Origin: an uncultured Slackia sp.
Lineage (GTDB): Bacteria > Actinomycetota > Coriobacteriia > Coriobacteriales > Eggerthellaceae
Assembly: GCA_937895975.1 (NCBI GenBank)
Contig: CALBLG010000195.1
Span: 1 to 6,419 of the forward strand
Direction: 5' to 3'
DNA length: 6,419 bases
Below, piece after piece: positions 2,996-6,419 of this stretch. The notes under the pieces are model-generated. The model saw only the letters and a program-made list of their open reading frames with translations, was not told the origin of the DNA and made no database searches. Within the stretch, counting starts at the first letter, position 1; the number at the start of each line of letters is the position of its first letter. Both the position numbers and the translations under genes were made by a program.

Positions 2996-5857
2996 CTGCG
3001 AAAACATGGGTTTGCGTCCGCTGTTGCGGCCGTTGCGTGCGCGATAATCGTCGCGTTGCTGCTGTGCTGTCCTTTGGCATTTGCGGACGACGGTTCGCTT
3101 AGCCAAGGCTCTCCCTCTATCTCGTCCCCCGAACTCCAAACGGTGAAAATCGGCTATTACGAGTCGCGCGACTTTCAGGAAGGCGCCGCCGACGGCGCGC
3201 GCAAAAGCGGCTACGGCTACGAATACCTGCAGCGTGTGGCATCGTATGCGGGCTGGCACTACGAATACGTGTACGGCACGTGGACCGAGCTGTACCAAAA
3301 GCTCTGCGACGGCGAGATCGACATGTTGGCGGGCGTCTCTGAAACGGAAGGCCGCGAACACCGTGTGAAATTCCCGTCTTCAAGCATGCTGAGCGAAACG
3401 TTCTACATCTATGATGATGCGTCGAACGAGACAATAGATGGCGATGACCCGGCGACGTTCGCGGGCGCGCGCATCGGCGTGGTGGCTGGGTCGAACGCGC
3501 AAACCGCCTTCGATGAATGGCTCGGCGAAACCGGCTGCGGCGCGACGGCGGTTGAGTTCGCGACGTTCGACGATATGCGCGCGGCCTTCGATGCGGGCGA
3601 CGTCGTCGCAATCGTGAGCGCCGACAATGTGGTGCACGGCGAAGCCGACATGGCGCCTGCGCAAATCGTGGGGAAGGCTCCGTACTACCTGGCGGTTGCG
3701 AACGGCCGCAGCGATCTGCTGATGCGCTTGAACGAGGTCTTGGCTATCATGAACAGCCAAGATCGCGTGTTTCTGGATTCTCTGCAAAGCCGGTATGCGG
3801 CTGACAGTTCGGTGAACGTGTACATTACGGCCGACGAAAAGCGGTGGATGGCCCAGCATGCCACGTTGACGGTGGGATACTTGGATGACTATCTGCCGTA
3901 TTGCGATACCGACTCCGACGGCCGCGCGACGGGGCTTATGGTTGACGTGTTGGGCGAGATGCTCGACAGGCTGCCGGGCGATTGGACTCCCGATATTCAA
4001 ACGCGCGCCTTCGCCAACCAGGCCGATTTGATTGCGGCTGTGAATAATGGCGAAATTGATTTGGCGTTTCCCGTTGGGGGAGGGTCGTGGTACGCGGAAG
4101 AACATCACTTCCTGCTAAGCTCGCCCGTGGTTTCCCCATCGATGAACCTCGTGGCGCGCGGCATTGACAACCTTGCCGACGAGCCTGCGTCCGTTGCCGT
4201 GAACTCGAACAACTTGCTGCAGCGGTTATACGTCGAGCGCGCATTTCCCGATGCAGCCATCGTGGAGTGCGACTCCATCGATGACTGCCTGTCGGCCGTG
4301 GTGTCGGGCAAGGCCGTTGCGACGGTGGTGAACGGTTTGCGCGCGAGCGCGCTTTTGAGTTCCGAACCAGCGCTGGCCTCGCTGCAGCTTCCCGAGTCGG
4401 ACGACCGATGTTTCGGCGCATCCGAGGAAAACGGCGTGCTGCTGCAGCTGGTGAATCGCGGGCTTGGCATCATTGGAGAGAATTACGGCACCGACGCGTC
4501 GTACGACTACACGGCGGGCCTGTTCAAATACACGTTCTATGATTTCCTGAGCGACAATTGGGCCGTTATCGCGGCAATTGCCACGCTTGCGTGCGCGGCG
4601 GCGGTAGCTCTGGCATATCGACGTTATCGCCGCTTGTGCCGCGAGAACATGCGCGAAATTGAGCAGAACAGGCGCTTGGGGGAGGCGCTTGCGCAGGCCG
4701 AGCGCGCAAGCCATGCGAAAGACGAATTGCTCGCGAACCTCTCGCACGACATGCGCACGCCGCTCAACGGCATTTTGGGGATGATGGACATCAACGATTC
4801 GTGCGACGACCCCGCCGCGGCGCGGGCGAACAGGGAAAAGGCGCGATCGGCAGCGCGCCAGCTGCTGGGGCTTGTTGATGATTTGCTGGAAATGAGCAAG
4901 CTGAAAAGCGGCGATTTCCAAATGGCTCGCGAAGAATTCTTGCTGGCCGATGTCGTCGATGCGGCGCTCGCCGACGTGCGCGCGTATGCGGCGGGTGCCG
5001 ATGTCACGGTGCTGTACAGCGGGCATTCCCGGGCTCTTTCCGCCACGCGTGTGGTGGGAAGCCCCACGTATATGCGCCAAATTCTGATGAGCGTGTTGGA
5101 CAACGCGGTGCGTTACAACAAAAGCGGCGGCCGCGTGGTGCTCGAGGCCGATTTGGCGCGCGGCGAGAGCCGCGCGCGATTCACGTGTTCGATAACCGAT
5201 ACCGGCGTAGGCATGAGCGAGGAATATGTGGCGCGCATTTTCGAGCCGTTCTCGCAGGGCGAGCAAAGCGCTCGGTCGGTGTACCAGGGTTCGGGGCTTG
5301 GCATGGCGATCGTGAAGTCGCTCGTCGAATTCATGGGCGGCGAGGTCGTGGTGGAAAGCCATGCGGGGCAAGGCACGCGCGTCGGCATTTCGCTGCCGTT
5401 TGACGTGGCGGAAGTCTGCGAGGCCGGCCATGCCGCAAACGCCGCGCCTTCCATCGAGGGCATGCGCGTGATGGTCGTCGAAGACAACGATTTGAATTTG
5501 GAAATCGCGAAATGCGTGGTGGAGCGCGCGGGCGCCAAGGTGGTGGCGGTGGCGCGCGATGGCGCCCAGGCGGTGGAGACGTTTGCCGCGTCGCCCGCCG
5601 GGTCGATCGACGCGATTCTGATGGACGTTATGATGCCCGTGATGAACGGCTACGATGCCGCTCGCGCCATTCGGCGTCTTCCGCACGAGGACGCGCGCGG
5701 GGTGATTATTGTGGCGCTTACGGCGAAGGCGTTCGAAAGCGACCGCGCCGAGGCGCTTGCGGCGGGCATGGACGAGCATCTTCCCAAGCCGCTCGATGCC
5801 GAGCGAATGATTGCCGTGTTGGCGCGATGCCGGCGGCAAGCCCAATCGGGGGTTTAG
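2996..5857 (+). CDS. Hybrid sensor histidine kinase with tandem periplasmic solute-binding domains and a receiver
   Basis: The frame is open from 2972 (stop at 2969-2971). The only canonical start after it is TTG 3056 (933 residues), which cuts away half of a good signal peptide and has no ribosome site. I place the start provisionally at CTG 2996 (953 residues), giving RKHG, a hydrophobic core and AFA-DD as signal peptidase I site. With TTG 3056 as residue 1 the order is: solute-binding domain 1 (about 28-248, GYGYEYLQRVASYAGW, CDGEIDM), solute-binding domain 2 (about 270-495, NNGEIDLAF), one membrane helix (501-521), a helical linker, HisKA with NLSHDMRTPLNG (phospho-acceptor His564), HATPase with N-box Asn683, DTGVGM (Asp715) and GSGLGM (745-750), then a receiver with Glu809/Asp810, phospho-acceptor Asp857 and Lys911. 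The two-flytrap plan recalls BvgS/EvgS, but PAS and Hpt domains are absent. It probably senses a small periplasmic ligand and passes phosphate to an unseen partner. No response regulator gene with an output domain is in the window. Confidence 0.88.
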   Translation: MRKHGFASAVAAVACAIIVALLLCCPLAFADDGSLSQGSPSISSPELQTVKIGYYESRDFQEGAADGARKSGYGYEYLQRVASYAGWHYEYVYGTWTELYQKLCDGEIDMLAGVSETEGREHRVKFPSSSMLSETFYIYDDASNETIDGDDPATFAGARIGVVAGSNAQTAFDEWLGETGCGATAVEFATFDDMRAAFDAGDVVAIVSADNVVHGEADMAPAQIVGKAPYYLAVANGRSDLLMRLNEVLAIMNSQDRVFLDSLQSRYAADSSVNVYITADEKRWMAQHATLTVGYLDDYLPYCDTDSDGRATGLMVDVLGEMLDRLPGDWTPDIQTRAFANQADLIAAVNNGEIDLAFPVGGGSWYAEEHHFLLSSPVVSPSMNLVARGIDNLADEPASVAVNSNNLLQRLYVERAFPDAAIVECDSIDDCLSAVVSGKAVATVVNGLRASALLSSEPALASLQLPESDDRCFGASEENGVLLQLVNRGLGIIGENYGTDASYDYTAGLFKYTFYDFLSDNWAVIAAIATLACAAAVALAYRRYRRLCRENMREIEQNRRLGEALAQAERASHAKDELLANLSHDMRTPLNGILGMMDINDSCDDPAAARANREKARSAARQLLGLVDDLLEMSKLKSGDFQMAREEFLLADVVDAALADVRAYAAGADVTVLYSGHSRALSATRVVGSPTYMRQILMSVLDNAVRYNKSGGRVVLEADLARGESRARFTCSITDTGVGMSEEYVARIFEPFSQGEQSARSVYQGSGLGMAIVKSLVEFMGGEVVVESHAGQGTRVGISLPFDVAEVCEAGHAANAAPSIEGMRVMVVEDNDLNLEIAKCVVERAGAKVVAVARDGAQAVETFAASPAGSIDAILMDVMMPVMNGYDAARAIRRLPHEDARGVIIVALTAKAFESDRAEALAAGMDEHLPKPLDAERMIAVLARCRRQAQSGV

Positions 5858-5872
5858 GTGGCGCGTTAATGC

Positions 5873-5912
5873 AATAGCCGCCGAGGCGCAAGACCCAGAC
5901 GGCTATTTCTTA
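5873..5912. terminator. Hairpin between convergent genes, possible bidirectional terminator
   Basis: AATAGCCG (5873-5880) is the exact reverse complement of CGGCTATT (5900-5907), giving an 8-bp stem with a 19-nt loop, followed by TCTTA. It lies just after the kinase stop codon and just after the stop of the minus-strand gene, where a shared terminator is expected. The T-tract is short and the loop long, so the strength is uncertain. Confidence 0.5.
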
Positions 5913-5928
5913 GGTTACAGCTGCGGGC

Positions 5929-6419
5929 CTACAGCGCGCTGTACTGCTCGTCGTCGACGGGCTCGAGCCATTCGTTGGACACGTCTTCGCCCGGGAAGCT
6001 GAATGCCAGGTGGCTGAACCAGCAATCCGCCTTGGCGCCATGCCAATGTTTCACGTTCGCGGGAATCTCCACGGTGTCGCCCGGCTTCAGCGACTGCGCC
6101 GGCTTGCCTTCCTCCTGGTACCAGCCTTCGCCCTCGACGCAAATGAGCACTTGTCCGCCGCCTTTGCTGGCGTGGTGGATGTGCCAATTGTTGCGGCAGC
6201 CCGGCTCGAAGGTGACGTTGTGGATGGGCAAGTAGTCGCCTTCGCCGGTGAGCGGCTTCAGGTAGCTTTGGCCGATAAAATACTGCGCGAACGCCGCGTT
6301 CGGCTCGCCCAGGCCGAAGAACCCGCCGTGGCCATCGGCTTCGGCGGCCTCGTCGGCATAGACTTCCTTGGCCATGTTGAACGCGGCCCAGGCGTTGGGC
6401 CAGCCGGCGTAGAAGGCGA
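5929..6419 (-). CDS. Carboxymuconolactone decarboxylase-cupin fusion protein, 5' partial
   Basis: The minus-strand frame ends with TAG at 5931-5929 and stays open to the right edge (162 visible residues), so the gene begins outside the window. ATG at 6375 is internal: the residues before it, AFYAGWPNAWAAFN, are the typical end of a carboxymuconolactone decarboxylase (AhpD-like) domain and run straight on into AKEVYA. A linker leads to a complete cupin. Counting ATG 6375 as residue 1, metal-ligand candidates are His65 and His67 in NNWHIHH, Gln75 in GGGQVLI and His110 in KHWHGA; SHLAF at 121-125 follows. This layout matches the Mn-dependent cupins that include the Granulicella-type hydroxynitrile lyases, whose relatives often occur fused to or beside carboxymuconolactone decarboxylase domains. 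The true substrate is unknown and no hydroxynitrile lyase activity should be assumed. It converges on the kinase gene with a hairpin between and shows no operon partner here. Confidence 0.85.
   Translation of the reverse strand, partial: AFYAGWPNAWAAFNMAKEVYADEAAEADGHGGFFGLGEPNAAFAQYFIGQSYLKPLTGEGDYLPIHNVTFEPGCRNNWHIHHASKGGGQVLICVEGEGWYQEEGKPAQSLKPGDTVEIPANVKHWHGAKADCWFSHLAFSFPGEDVSNEWLEPVDDEQYSAL

Noticed and set aside
4226..5845. Open frame of 539 codons on the minus strand opposite the kinase
   Set aside because: It lies wholly antisense to clear HisKA, HATPase and receiver motifs, is rich in His and Arg as expected of an antisense shadow, and has no motif of its own.
5931..5942. 12-bp perfect palindrome ACAGCGCGCTGT at the 3' end of the cupin gene as an operator
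   Set aside because: It lies in the last codons of a gene, far from any promoter, and is probably a coincidence of coding sequence.

Overview
The window is GC-rich bacterial chromosome with compact genes and G/A-rich Shine-Dalgarno sites. The protein styles suggest Actinomycetota, class Coriobacteriia, probably Eggerthellaceae (the Eggerthella, Adlercreutzia and Slackia group). These styles are a DUF559-like protein, a small Cys-rich protein with a CxCxxC end, a sensor kinase with tandem solute-binding domains, and a carboxymuconolactone decarboxylase-cupin fusion. The taxon is inferred from recall of families, not from a search.

Layout. (1) Positions 3-500 (+) hold the 3' part of a DUF559/Vsr-like nuclease-fold protein that begins before the window. 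(2) Positions 501-982 appear non-coding. They carry three diverged copies of a repeat of about 28 bp, two direct and one inverted, and a short direct repeat just before a possible promoter. (3) Positions 983-1351 (+) encode a small protein with a C-terminal CxCxxC motif. (4) Positions 1495-2790 (+) form a two-gene DNA alkylation-repair operon: an O6-alkylguanine-DNA alkyltransferase starting with TTG, then, 9 nt after its stop codon, an AlkA-type 3-methyladenine DNA glycosylase with a (Pro-Lys)7 tail encoded by a perfect hexanucleotide repeat. The promoter has a TATAAT -10 element, and a perfect Gram-positive-type LexA (SOS) palindrome lies between its -35 and -10 elements. (5) Positions 2791-2995 are non-coding, with inverted repeats and a possible -10 element. 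(6) Up to position 5857 (+) runs a large membrane-bound hybrid histidine kinase: signal peptide, two periplasmic solute-binding domains, one membrane span, HisKA, HATPase and receiver. It has no conventional start codon at the place its signal peptide requires. (7) A hairpin near 5873-5912 separates it from a convergent gene on the minus strand (5929-6419), the C-terminal part of a carboxymuconolactone decarboxylase-cupin fusion that runs off the right edge.

How the genes work together. The two repair genes form one functional unit: direct reversal of O6-alkylguanine plus base excision of alkylated purines. The operator suggests SOS control rather than the Ada-type adaptive response. The kinase probably senses a small periplasmic ligand, but no response regulator with an output domain is visible. 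The other genes have no evident functional link.

The least expected signals are the LexA box, the interspersed repeat family at 552-775, the (CCGAAG)7 tract and the start-codon problem of the kinase. I see no wholly new multi-gene system here.
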